From the NCBI RefSeq assembly GCF_001500045.1, contig NZ_LQIX01000026.1, forward strand, positions 1-41,453: 41,453 nt of DNA. Direction: 5' to 3'. This DNA comes from Mycobacterium sp. GA-1199 (GTDB lineage Bacteria > Actinomycetota > Actinomycetes > Mycobacteriales > Mycobacteriaceae). Numbering within the stretch: position 1 is the stretch's first letter; each line of letters opens with the position of its first letter. A program made the translations under genes and the position numbers. The notes beneath the pieces are model-generated. The model ran no database searches, had not been told where the DNA came from, and saw only the letters and a program-made list of their open reading frames with translations. Shown piece after piece: positions 23,159 to 31,063 of the stretch.

Positions 23159-23203
23159 GGCTGACCTCCTCTGTTCAGTTGTTTGTACCCCTCATTGTCT
23201 CAA
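23159..23203 (-). promoter_or_regulatory. conserved upstream block of the right paralogue
   Basis: In gene orientation TTGAGACAATG, TACAAACAACT and AACAGAGGAG match the block at 12345-12389 at nearly every position. This is higher conservation than in the later coding part, which suggests selection on promoter or leader function. Confidence 0.55.
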
Positions 23204-23542
23204 TATTGTGAGCTGTCTGTCTATTGCTTTGCAGCCGCTCTGCCGCCGCTCCCCGGCGGTCGGAGGCCCGAGTGCCTGTGCCAGGCCATTGACGGCTAAC
23301 AGAGCAAGTTCTGCCCGTTAACCGCCTACCCGCACGGCTGACGTTTCATCGACACCATTGCGTACGACCTGATGCGCGAGGTCGCTTGGCGACCGCCCGC
23401 GCCCAATGCCCCAGCAGATCGCGTGACCAAACTCAAGGACATCCTCTGCGGGCGATCCCGCCAAGATCGCAAGCAGGCGAATGGTGTGGCCGTCTTTGCG
23501 CTGATCACGGTGGCACTAGTCGCCGTGTTATCACGGCGACCG
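23204..23542. other. 339 bp without a confident gene
   Basis: A rightward frame (23372-23605, 77 codons) includes a possible transmembrane helix (NGVAVFALITVALVAVLS), but it runs into the right arm sites and has no convincing ribosome site. It could be a decayed gene end. Confidence 0.4.
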
Positions 23543-23592
23543 TGCCCACAATTTGCCCACATTCTGTGGATATTTGGGGGTATCTGTGGGCA
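23543..23592. promoter_or_regulatory. putative right integrase arm-type sites
   Basis: TGCCCACA is at 23543-23550 and 23554-23561, again 11 bp apart, and the inverse TGTGGGCA at 23585-23592. A near copy CTGTGGATA lies 20 bp before the last one. The layout mirrors 7263-7300. The sites end 65 bp before attR. Confidence 0.65.
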
Positions 23593-23656
23593 TCACCAGA
23601 TATGAGTTCTCGCTGGTAACAACCACTTTCGATCCTCTGACCAGGTAGCTGCGCAG

Positions 23657-23740
23657 AACCACGACTTCTTCTCCGGTTCGGGGTCGAGTTACGTGATCGG
23701 CAAGGCCGTCGTCACCGAAGACGAGGACTGGGACTTCTAG
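23657..23740 (+). other. attR: duplicated nrdF2 3' end
   Basis: This is the right copy of the 84-bp repeat, including the last 27 codons and stop of nrdF2 with no start or upstream gene. It is not an expressed gene. Position 23674 carries a synonymous difference from the left copy. Confidence 0.9.
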
Positions 23741-23783
23741 CGCGGCTGTCGGCGGGTGGGCGAGGGGCTCGTCATGGATGTGC

Positions 23784-24500
23784 TCAGTCCGGATTGACGC
23801 CGAACAGGCGTGCGCGGAGCACCATCACGAAATCCTCCATCACCTGGACATGGCCAGGCGTCCACCGGCGAGGTCTGGTGTCCCAGGCGATGAGCGTGCC
23901 TATGGTGTGTCCCTGGGCGTCGGTCAGCGGGAAGCCAACGTATGCCACGACGATGCCCTCTTTCACTGCCCAGTGGTCGCGCAGTAACGGTTCCTTGCGG
24001 GCATCGGCGACGACCAACGGCTTGCCGGTGACCAGAACCTCGCGGCCGAGGGAACCCGTCAGCGGCCCTTGACGTTTGACCGCCATTTCGCCGGTGAGGC
24101 CGATCGCGCTGCACATGTATTGGGTGTCGCGGTCGATCAGTGTCACCGCGGCTGACGGCACCCCGACCGCGTACACCACCATGCCGACGATCCGGTCGAG
24201 GCTGCGGGCCCGGTCGGCGTCGAGCAGTCCGCTGTCGTAGAGCGCGCGCAGTCGATCAGGGTCGGAGATGACGGCGCCCTCGGCGAGGGCCGTGACCGGG
24301 TCGTGCGTATCCAGGTTCAAGGATCTGACGTGCGCCATGAGTTCGCGCACATCACCCTCACCCCTGCGGGCCCGCTCGATGATCATCCGGGCGGCGACGG
24401 CGCGACCGATATACGTCTCGACGGATTCGCCGACCCGGTGGGCCTCCTCGACCAGAGCGGCATCCAGCCAATCGTCGCAGCCCGGCGCCGTCGGACTCAT
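23784..24500 (-). CDS. GAF-domain protein
   Basis: This encodes 238 aa. The N-terminal 70 residues are helical (LVEEAHRVGESVETYIGRAV) and resemble a short DNA- or partner-binding region. Residues 95-235 form a GAF domain (LDRIVGMVVYAVGVPSAAVT, GREVLVTGKPLVVADARKE, VAYVGFPLTDAQGHTIGTLI). GAF domains bind small ligands, haem or flavin; the residues here do not identify which. No output domain such as a kinase is present. It lies 43 bp after attR and points towards it, so it is native chromosome. Confidence 0.8.
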   Translation of the reverse strand: MSPTAPGCDDWLDAALVEEAHRVGESVETYIGRAVAARMIIERARRGEGDVRELMAHVRSLNLDTHDPVTALAEGAVISDPDRLRALYDSGLLDADRARSLDRIVGMVVYAVGVPSAAVTLIDRDTQYMCSAIGLTGEMAVKRQGPLTGSLGREVLVTGKPLVVADARKEPLLRDHWAVKEGIVVAYVGFPLTDAQGHTIGTLIAWDTRPRRWTPGHVQVMEDFVMVLRARLFGVNPD

Positions 24501-24742
24501 AGCTTCACGCTAGCGCGCAGTTGGTGCGATTATCGAGCGTCGGACAACGCATCAGTTCGCCGAAATTGGGCATGTCAGCGTCTTTAGCAGCAGGTTGATA
24601 CCGGCCGCCGGGTGGCTACCCCGAACGGCCGCCGTCACTTGCGCCGACCGGACGACTTCGTACGAAACCGGCCTGTCATGATGAGCCCCGTGAGACGATT
24701 CCCGGCTGAAGGTGATGGCGTAGCGCGACGTTGGAGACGGGC

Positions 24743-25198
24743 ATGATTAGGCGGGCAATGACGGCTCTGGGTGCCTCCGTTCTCGGTGCAGTGGTTTTGG
24801 CGCCGCCGGCTGCTGCCGACACGGGGCAGCAGGTGCTTCTGCAGTCCGGGACGGTCCGCTGCCTGGTGAGTGCCGACGACGTGAAGCGCGGCGGTGGACC
24901 GATTGCGGTATGTCAGCGTGTCGACGGCCAACCATGGGGTCAGGCTCCGTGGGAGACGTCGAAATTCAACAATCGGCTCAACCTCGCAGTCGTGCGTGGC
25001 ACCGGTGAAATGTACTGGGAGCGGGGCGTCGTCCCTGCCGAGAACGATGCTGCCGGCGCAGACGTCGTCGTGGACGCCGGACAGACATATCGCGTCGACG
25101 GCTGGACCATTCAAGACGAGGACCTGCGGACCCGCATCACTTATGACGCCACCGGTCACGGACTGTTCATCAACGCCGAGGACGTTCGTCAGTTCTGA
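24743..25198 (+). CDS. secreted hypothetical protein
   Basis: This encodes 151 aa. A signal peptide (MIRRAMTALGASVLGAVVLA, cleaved near AAADTG) precedes a beta-rich domain with two cysteines (RCLVSADD, AVCQRVDG) expected to form one disulfide. The pattern resembles small exported mycobacterial proteins with a CLVSADDV signature. ATG 24743 is preferred over a TTG 12 bp upstream; GGAGA lies just before it. It is convergent with adhC. Function unknown. Confidence 0.7.
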   Translation: MIRRAMTALGASVLGAVVLAPPAAADTGQQVLLQSGTVRCLVSADDVKRGGGPIAVCQRVDGQPWGQAPWETSKFNNRLNLAVVRGTGEMYWERGVVPAENDAAGADVVVDAGQTYRVDGWTIQDEDLRTRITYDATGHGLFINAEDVRQF

Positions 25199-25223
25199 TC
25201 GGCCGCATGACGTCTGACGAGCG

Positions 25224-25240
25224 GTCACTCACGCAGTGAC
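25224..25240. terminator. hairpin between convergent genes
   Basis: GTCACT and AGTGAC form a 6-bp stem around CACGC, extendable by a few imperfect pairs, and overlap the adhC stop. It may terminate transcripts from both sides. Confidence 0.4.
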
Positions 25241-26271
25241 TGCGTATCGATCACGAAGCGGTACCGCACATCGCTGGCCACCACCCGCTCGTAAGCCTCG
25301 TTGATGTAATCGGGTGTGACGACTTCGATCTCGGGTCGCACGGCGTGCTCGGCGCAGAAGTCGAGCATCTCCTGCGTCTCGGCGATACCGCCGATCAGCG
25401 ACCCTGCGAGGCGGCGCCGGCCGGAGATCAGCGCGCCGGCGGGGACCGACATGGGTTTCTCCGGCATACCCAGTTCCACCATCGTGCCGTCGAGTGCGAG
25501 CAGTCCCAGATAGCGCCCAAGGTTGAGGTTGGCCGACACCGTGTTGAGGATCAGGTCGAACGATCCGCGCAGCGTGGTGAACGTCTCCGGGTCGGAGGTC
25601 GCGTAGTACTCGTCGGCGCCGAGACGCAAACCGTCCTCCATCTTCTTCAGCGACTGGCTCAGCACCGTCACATGTGCGCCCATCGCGTGCGCGAGCTTGA
25701 CGCCCATGTGGCCCAGCCCGCCGAGCCCGATGACCGCCACCCGGGTTCCCGGCCCCGCATTCCAGTGGCGCAGAGGCGAATACAACGTGATACCCGCGCA
25801 CAGCAGCGGGGCGGCGGCGTCCAGCGGGAGGCTGTCGGGAATGTGCAGCACATAGTTCTCGTCCACCACGATGGCGCCGCTGTAGCCGCCCTGTGTCGGC
25901 TCACCGTCACGACCGATTGCGTTGTAGGTGCCGACCATCCCCTTGACGCAATACTGTTCCTCGCCCGCGCGGCACTGCGCGCACTCGCGGCAGGAATCGA
26001 CGAAGCAGCCGACGCCGACGTGGTCGCCGACCTTGAAGCCCGTCACCTCCGCACCCACCTCGGTGACGACGCCGGCGATCTCGTGGCCGGGAACCACCGG
26101 ATAGTTCGCGCGGCCCCACTCGTCGCGGACGGTGTGGATGTCGGAGTGGCAGATGCCCGCGAAGTGAATGTCGAACGCCACGTCGTGCGGCCCGACGTCG
26201 CGACGAGTGATGGTGGTCTTGACCAGTGGTTCGGACGCCGACGGTGCAGCATATGCGGCAACGGTGCTCAT
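25225..26271 (-). CDS. adhC: zinc-dependent NAD(P) alcohol dehydrogenase
   Basis: This encodes 348 aa, close to the M. tuberculosis AdhC length. It oxidises alcohols or reduces aldehydes with NADP(H). Catalytic zinc ligands are C41 (GICHSDIH) and H63-E64 (GHEIAGVV); structural zinc cysteines are C94, C97, C100 and C108 (CRECAQCRAGEEQYC). The cofactor loop is GLGGLGHMGVKLA. This is the cinnamyl alcohol dehydrogenase-like subfamily. The ATG at 26271 follows GAAGAAGG; an in-frame extension of 13 residues upstream is not needed. Gene order next to fecB agrees with Rv3045-Rv3044. Confidence 0.9.
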   Translation of the reverse strand: MSTVAAYAAPSASEPLVKTTITRRDVGPHDVAFDIHFAGICHSDIHTVRDEWGRANYPVVPGHEIAGVVTEVGAEVTGFKVGDHVGVGCFVDSCRECAQCRAGEEQYCVKGMVGTYNAIGRDGEPTQGGYSGAIVVDENYVLHIPDSLPLDAAAPLLCAGITLYSPLRHWNAGPGTRVAVIGLGGLGHMGVKLAHAMGAHVTVLSQSLKKMEDGLRLGADEYYATSDPETFTTLRGSFDLILNTVSANLNLGRYLGLLALDGTMVELGMPEKPMSVPAGALISGRRRLAGSLIGGIAETQEMLDFCAEHAVRPEIEVVTPDYINEAYERVVASDVRYRFVIDTQSLRE

Positions 26272-26410
26272 TACGACCTTCTTCTTTTCGTTTCGATCAA
26301 CTATCGACAAGAGCCGTCGCTGACACCGCGATCGGCCTCATACGACCAACGGGCTGGCCTGCCCCGATGATTCCTGCCGGAGCTGTGAGGTTTCTCCTAG
26401 AGGCCTGCGG

Positions 26411-26695
26411 CTAGAGGCCGGCCGCCCGGAACGCCCCGTTGAATGACAACCGGTCGTAGCGCGCAACGCCGGCCGATGTGTAGGGATCCCGGTCGACGAT
26501 GTCCTGCGCCTGCTCGGCATCCATGTCGCCGGTGATCAGAACGGCGCCCGACTCGTCCTCCAGGCGGCCCGCCAACACGATCCGCCCGGCGCTGACCTCG
26601 TCCTTGAGCCATTCGAGGTGAGCGGGACGGGTCTGGTTGATGACCTCGGGCGGTTGCAGGTACGTCGATTTCAGGACGTGGAACACGTCGACCAC
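26411..26695 (-). CDS. YCII-related small protein
   Basis: This encodes 94 aa. The ferredoxin-like pattern (RPAHLEWLKDEVSAGRIVLA, DAEQAQDIVDRDPYTSAGVA) is that of the YciI family, whose conserved His and Asp are present here (H in RPAHLEW, D in DRDPY). Members are small enzymes or binding proteins of mostly unknown function. GTG 26695 begins 1 bp after the fecB stop, so it is translated from the fecB transcript. Why it accompanies fecB is unclear. Confidence 0.75.
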   Translation of the reverse strand: MVDVFHVLKSTYLQPPEVINQTRPAHLEWLKDEVSAGRIVLAGRLEDESGAVLITGDMDAEQAQDIVDRDPYTSAGVARYDRLSFNGAFRAAGL

Positions 26696-26696
26696 G

Positions 26697-27779
26697 CTAA
26701 TTGATCGGGGCGTTGAGCCATTGCAGGTCGGCGAGCATGCCACGTGCGGCCACGATGTTCTCACCGGTCTGCCACACCTCGTTGTTGACGGCGAAGACCC
26801 GGTTGTCGCGTGTGGCGCCCAGCTTCTTCCACGCGTCGCTCTCGAGCACCGCCGGCGCGCGGTCGCGCGCAGCCGGCGAGTCGAAGGACACGTAGACGAT
26901 GTCGCCGTCGGCGATCGACAGGTCGGGATTGTCGGCGATGTCGGCGTCGGAGACTCCCACCTCGATGTACGGCTTGTCGGTAAAGCGTTGTGTGACAGGG
27001 CGATCGACGCCGACATCGGCCAGCACGCTGCCCGGGAAGGTGTCGACGCCGTAGACGCGCATCGTGGTGTCGGTGAACTGCACGACCGACGCCTGGAAGT
27101 GCGTGGCGTCGTTGTCGGCGCCGGTCTTGTCGGCGGCGCGGTGAAATCCCTCGACCAATCCGTTCGCGGCGTCCTGTCGACCGGTCGCGGCGCCCACGGT
27201 CCGCAGGTTGTCCTGCCACGCCGCGCCGGGCGGGCCCGAGAACACCGTCGGCGCGATGTCGGACAGCGGGCCGAACGCTTCGGGGGTCAACGCCTGCGAA
27301 CCGAGGATCAGGTCGGGCGCCGCGGCGCGGATGCCGTCGAGGTCCGGTTCGCTACGGCTGCCGACGCCCGGCACGTCGTGGATGACCTGGCCCAGGTATG
27401 ACGGCTGGCTGTCCGAGCCGTCGGGCAGTGCCGCAGCCACGATCCGCGACTGCAGCCCCAACGCGCACAGGGCGTCGAGCTGATCGCCGGACAGCACGAC
27501 GATGCGCTGCGGGTCCGCCCGGACGAGGGTCTCACCCGCGGCGTGGCGCACCAGGCGCTCCGGTGGACCAGGATCGACCGCTGCCGGCTCGGCCGGACAC
27601 GATTCGTCGGGCCGTCGCTGATTGCCCAGCACCCCCGCGCCGGCGATCTTCGTCGTACTGGTGACGATCGTTTGCGGGGCGGTGTTGTCGGAGGCCTCAC
27701 CGGGGGAGCCGCAGCCGCTGATCCCGGTCATGCCGACAGCGGTCGCGAGCGCAGCCAAGCCCAGCGTCCTGGCGGCCAC
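26697..27779 (-). CDS. fecB: iron-siderophore/haem-binding periplasmic lipoprotein
   Basis: This encodes 360 aa. A signal peptide ends in the lipobox ISGC, so the mature protein is anchored to the outer face of the membrane. The body is a class III solute-binding fold: IVVLSGDQLDALCALGLQSR, DLILGSQALTPEAFG and VFAVNNEVWQTG, very close to remembered FecB of M. tuberculosis (359 aa). It binds ferric siderophore or haem. GTG 27779 with AGGGG just upstream gives the same length; GTG 27809 is an alternative start. No permease gene is adjacent. Confidence 0.88.
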   Translation of the reverse strand: MAARTLGLAALATAVGMTGISGCGSPGEASDNTAPQTIVTSTTKIAGAGVLGNQRRPDESCPAEPAAVDPGPPERLVRHAAGETLVRADPQRIVVLSGDQLDALCALGLQSRIVAAALPDGSDSQPSYLGQVIHDVPGVGSRSEPDLDGIRAAAPDLILGSQALTPEAFGPLSDIAPTVFSGPPGAAWQDNLRTVGAATGRQDAANGLVEGFHRAADKTGADNDATHFQASVVQFTDTTMRVYGVDTFPGSVLADVGVDRPVTQRFTDKPYIEVGVSDADIADNPDLSIADGDIVYVSFDSPAARDRAPAVLESDAWKKLGATRDNRVFAVNNEVWQTGENIVAARGMLADLQWLNAPIN

Positions 27780-27967
27780 GAGGCCCCTGCGCGGTGCGCC
27801 GATCAACACGTCGCCGACGGTAACATCCGGCCAGCTCCCGGGCCGAAACCCGCGTGCCGGCCAAATACGACGCCTTGTAGGACCCCAGCGCATCGGCGAT
27901 CGGACGGCCGCTAGGATTCATCGAGACAACCGCGGGGATGTCCCGACCTGGATGTATGGAGGACCTG

Positions 27968-29713
27968 TTGGTAGCCGAAGCGCCCCCTATCGGAGAACTC
28001 GAGGTACGGCGTCCGTTCCCGGAGCGACTCGGCCCCAAGGGCAACCTGATCTACAAGCTCATCACCACGACCGATCACAAGATGATCGGCATCATGTACT
28101 GCGTCGCCTGCTTCATCTTCTTCTTCATCGGCGGGCTGATGGCGCTGTTCATGCGCACCGAGCTGGCGATGCCCGGTCTCCAGTTCCTGTCCAACGAGCA
28201 GTTCAACCAGCTGTTCACCATGCACGGCACGGTGATGCTGCTGTTCTACGCGACGCCGATCGTGTTCGGGTTCGCGAACTTGGTGCTGCCGCTGCAGATC
28301 GGCGCCCCCGACGTCGCGTTCCCCCGACTGAATGCCCTGTCGTTCTGGCTGTTCGTGTTCGGCGCCCTGATCGCGATCTCCGGCTTCATCACCCCCGGCG
28401 GTGCGGCCGACTTCGGCTGGACGGCGTACGCGCCGCTGAGCAACGCGATCCACTCACCGGGCGCGGGCGGTGACCTGTGGATCCTGGGTCTGGCCGTCTC
28501 GGGTCTGGGCACCATCCTCGGTGGGGTGAACATGATCACCACCGTGGTGTGCATGCGCGCACCCGGTATGACGATGTTCCGGATGCCGATCTTCACCTGG
28601 AACATCCTGGTGACCTCGATCCTGGTGCTGCTGGCCTTCCCGCTGCTGACCGCCGCGTTGTTCGGTCTGGCCGCCGACCGGCATCTGGGCGCGCACATCT
28701 ATGACCCGGCCAACGGCGGGGTGCTGTTGTATCAGCACCTGTTCTGGTATTTCGGTCATCCCGAGGTGTACATCATCGCGCTGCCGTTCTTCGGCATCGT
28801 GTCCGAGATCTTCCCGGTGTTCAGCCGCAAGCCGATCTTCGGCTACACCACGCTGATCTACGCGACCATCGCCATCGCCGCGCTCTCGATCGCAGTGTGG
28901 GCGCACCACATGTACGCCACCGGCGCGGTGCTGCTGCCGTTCTTCTCGTTCATGACGTTCCTGATCGCCGTGCCGACCGGGATCAAGTTCTTCAACTGGA
29001 TCGGCACGATGTGGAAGGGCCAGTTGACGTTCGAGACACCGATGCTGTTCTCGATCGGCTTCCTGCTGACGTTCCTGCTGGGTGGCCTCTCCGGCGTGCT
29101 GCTGGCCAGCCCGCCGCTGGACTTCCACGTCACCGACAGCTACTTCGTCATCGCGCACTTCCACTACGTGTTGTTCGGCACCATCGTGTTCGCCACCTAT
29201 GCGGGGATCTACTTCTGGTTCCCGAAGATGACGGGCCGGTTGCTCGACGAACGGTTGGGCAAGCTGCACTTCTGGCTCACGTTCATCGGCTTCCACGTCA
29301 CGTTCCTGGTGCAGCACTGGGTGGGCGACGAGGGTATGCCGCGCCGCTACGCCGACTACCTGCCGACCGACGGATTCACCACACTCAACGTCGTGTCGAC
29401 CATCGGCGCCTTCATCCTGGGCATCTCGACGCTGCCGTTCGTGTGGAACATCTTCAAGAGCTGGCGCTACGGCGAGCCGGTGACCGTCGACGATCCGTGG
29501 GGGTACGGCAACTCGCTGGAGTGGGCGACGTCATGCCCGCCGCCGCGGCACAACTTCACCGAGCTGCCGCGGATCCGTTCGGAGCGACCGGCTTTCGAGC
29601 TGCACTACCCGCACATGGTGGAGCGGATGCGCGCGGAGGCGCATGTCGGGCGCGCACACGGCCCCGCGGACGGCGATGTGACACGGCTGGACGACGCGAA
29701 CGTCCGTACCTGA
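27968..29713 (+). CDS. ctaD: cytochrome c oxidase subunit I (aa3 type)
   Basis: This encodes 581 aa with about 12 membrane helices. It is the catalytic subunit of the terminal oxidase, which in mycobacteria forms a supercomplex with cytochrome bcc. Ligand motifs are FTMHGTVMLLF (haem a His), WYFGHPEVYIIALP (CuB His with the cross-linked Tyr), WAHHMYATG (two CuB His) and VIAHFHYVLFG (haem a3 and a His). TTG 27968 is chosen: GGAGG sits 5 bp upstream and the protein then starts MVAEAPP, like M. tuberculosis MTAEAPP. An ATG 12 bp earlier lacks a ribosome site. serB2 follows 10 bp downstream. Confidence 0.95.
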   Translation: MVAEAPPIGELEVRRPFPERLGPKGNLIYKLITTTDHKMIGIMYCVACFIFFFIGGLMALFMRTELAMPGLQFLSNEQFNQLFTMHGTVMLLFYATPIVFGFANLVLPLQIGAPDVAFPRLNALSFWLFVFGALIAISGFITPGGAADFGWTAYAPLSNAIHSPGAGGDLWILGLAVSGLGTILGGVNMITTVVCMRAPGMTMFRMPIFTWNILVTSILVLLAFPLLTAALFGLAADRHLGAHIYDPANGGVLLYQHLFWYFGHPEVYIIALPFFGIVSEIFPVFSRKPIFGYTTLIYATIAIAALSIAVWAHHMYATGAVLLPFFSFMTFLIAVPTGIKFFNWIGTMWKGQLTFETPMLFSIGFLLTFLLGGLSGVLLASPPLDFHVTDSYFVIAHFHYVLFGTIVFATYAGIYFWFPKMTGRLLDERLGKLHFWLTFIGFHVTFLVQHWVGDEGMPRRYADYLPTDGFTTLNVVSTIGAFILGISTLPFVWNIFKSWRYGEPVTVDDPWGYGNSLEWATSCPPPRHNFTELPRIRSERPAFELHYPHMVERMRAEAHVGRAHGPADGDVTRLDDANVRT

Positions 29714-29723
29714 CGATCGCGGC

Positions 29724-30965
29724 ATGACCGGCAAATCACGCGGACGCGCGTCGCTGCTGATCACGGTCACCGGCCGCGACCAACCCGGCGTCACCTCGGC
29801 GTTGTTCGAGGTGTTGTCGCGTCACCAGGTCGAGCTGCTCAACGTCGAACAGGTCGTGATCCGCGGCCGGCTGACACTCGGTGTGCTGGTCGCCGGATCG
29901 GCGGAAGCCGCGGGCAGCGCCGAGCTTCGGGACGCCGTGACGGCGGCGATCCGCGATGTGGGCCTGGACGTCACGATCGAACGCAGCGACGGCGAGCCCG
30001 TCATGCGGGAACCGTCGACGCACACGATCGTCGTCCTCGGCCGGCCGATCACCGCCGAAGAGTTCGGTGTGGTGGCCCGCGAACTCGCGCGGCTCGAGGT
30101 CAACATCGACACGATCGGTGGCATATCGGACTACCCGGTCACGGGATTGGAGCTGAAGGTCTCGGTGCCCTCCCGCGCGGTCTACGAGGAATTGCAGCAG
30201 GCGCTGGCACGCGTGGCGGTCGCCCAGGAGATCGACGTCGCGCTCGAGGACTACAGCCTGACGCGACGGGCCAAGCGGCTCATCGTGTTCGACGTCGACT
30301 CGACCCTGATCCAGGGCGAGGTGATCGAAATGCTTGCGGCCAGGGTGGGCGCCGAGGCCGCGGTCGCGGAGGTCACCGAGGCCGCCATGCGCGGTGAACT
30401 CGACTTCGCCGAATCCCTGCACCGGCGCGTGGCCACACTCGCGGGTCTGCCCGCGTCCGTGCTCGACGACGTCGCCGATCAGATCGAGTTGACGCCCGGT
30501 GCGCGTACCACGTTGCGCACGCTTCGGCGGCTGGGATACCACTGCGGCATCGTGTCGGGCGGCTTCCGTCAGGTCATCGAACCGCTCGCACACGAGCTGA
30601 TGATGGACTTCGTCGCCGCGAACGAGCTCGAAATCGTCGACGGCAAACTGACCGGCCGGGTGATCGGCCCCGTCATCGACCGAGCCGGAAAGGCCAAAGC
30701 GCTCAGGGATTTCGCGCAGCAGGCCGGTGTGCCGATGGAGCAGACGGTGGCCGTGGGTGACGGCGCCAACGACATCGACATGCTTGCCGCCGCGGGTCTG
30801 GGTGTGGCGTTCAACGCCAAGCCGGCGCTCCGAGAGGTCGCCGACGCGTCACTGAGCCAGCCGTACCTGGACACCGTGCTGTTCATTCTGGGCGTCACAC
30901 GCGGTGAGATCGAGGCCGCCGATGCCGTCGACGGTGTGGTGCGACGGGTCGAAATCCCCGACTGA
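29724..30965 (+). CDS. serB2: phosphoserine phosphatase with two ACT domains
   Basis: This encodes 413 aa. It removes phosphate from phosphoserine in the last step of serine synthesis. Two N-terminal ACT domains (about 10-90 and 98-175) are regulatory amino-acid sensors. The HAD phosphatase follows: DVDST with nucleophile D190 and acid D192, SGGF in motif II, GKAKAL for the Lys, and VGDGANDIDML for the metal-binding acids. It lies 10 bp after ctaD, likely the same transcript, as in M. tuberculosis. Confidence 0.95.
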   Translation: MTGKSRGRASLLITVTGRDQPGVTSALFEVLSRHQVELLNVEQVVIRGRLTLGVLVAGSAEAAGSAELRDAVTAAIRDVGLDVTIERSDGEPVMREPSTHTIVVLGRPITAEEFGVVARELARLEVNIDTIGGISDYPVTGLELKVSVPSRAVYEELQQALARVAVAQEIDVALEDYSLTRRAKRLIVFDVDSTLIQGEVIEMLAARVGAEAAVAEVTEAAMRGELDFAESLHRRVATLAGLPASVLDDVADQIELTPGARTTLRTLRRLGYHCGIVSGGFRQVIEPLAHELMMDFVAANELEIVDGKLTGRVIGPVIDRAGKAKALRDFAQQAGVPMEQTVAVGDGANDIDMLAAAGLGVAFNAKPALREVADASLSQPYLDTVLFILGVTRGEIEAADAVDGVVRRVEIPD

Positions 30966-30984
30966 GGTCGGTCCTTCGTGTGGT

Positions 30985-31045
30985 GCGAGCGACCGCATTT
31001 GTACGTGCGCCCGCGGCGTGTCGAGGGGCAGACGCGGTCGCTCGC
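30985..31045. terminator. large hairpin between convergent serB2 and mocR
   Basis: GCGAGCGACCGC (30985-30996) and GCGGTCGCTCGC (31034-31045) form a perfect 12-bp stem over a 37-nt loop. It can terminate both converging genes. A related hairpin at 40888-40945 suggests a dispersed repeat family. Confidence 0.6.
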
Positions 31046-31063
31046 GGGGAAGGGGAGGCCGCG

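Larger units (their letters stand above)
7090..23740. mobile_element. 16.6 kb integrative element in the 3' end of nrdF2
   Basis: The last 84 bp of nrdF2 are repeated at 23657-23740, 16,567 bp away, with one mismatch. Immediately inside the left copy is an outward-to-inward tyrosine integrase, then an excisionase-like gene, primase-polymerase, RecA-like ATPase and iterons. The remainder is cargo and orphan genes, visibly more A/T-rich in places than the flanks. The right end re-enters chromosome just before a GAF-domain gene. No structural phage, packaging, lysis or conjugation genes are recognisable. A reduced integrative replicon or a phage satellite fits best. Mobility today is not shown by the sequence. 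Confidence 0.9.

Noticed and set aside
23657..23740. A second nrdF gene at the right end
   Set aside because: Only the last 27 codons and stop are present; upstream DNA is unrelated, so it is attR and not a gene.
28454..29317. Antisense frame in ctaD
   Set aside because: His/Gln/Glu/Arg-rich shadow of the membrane helices, no start signal.
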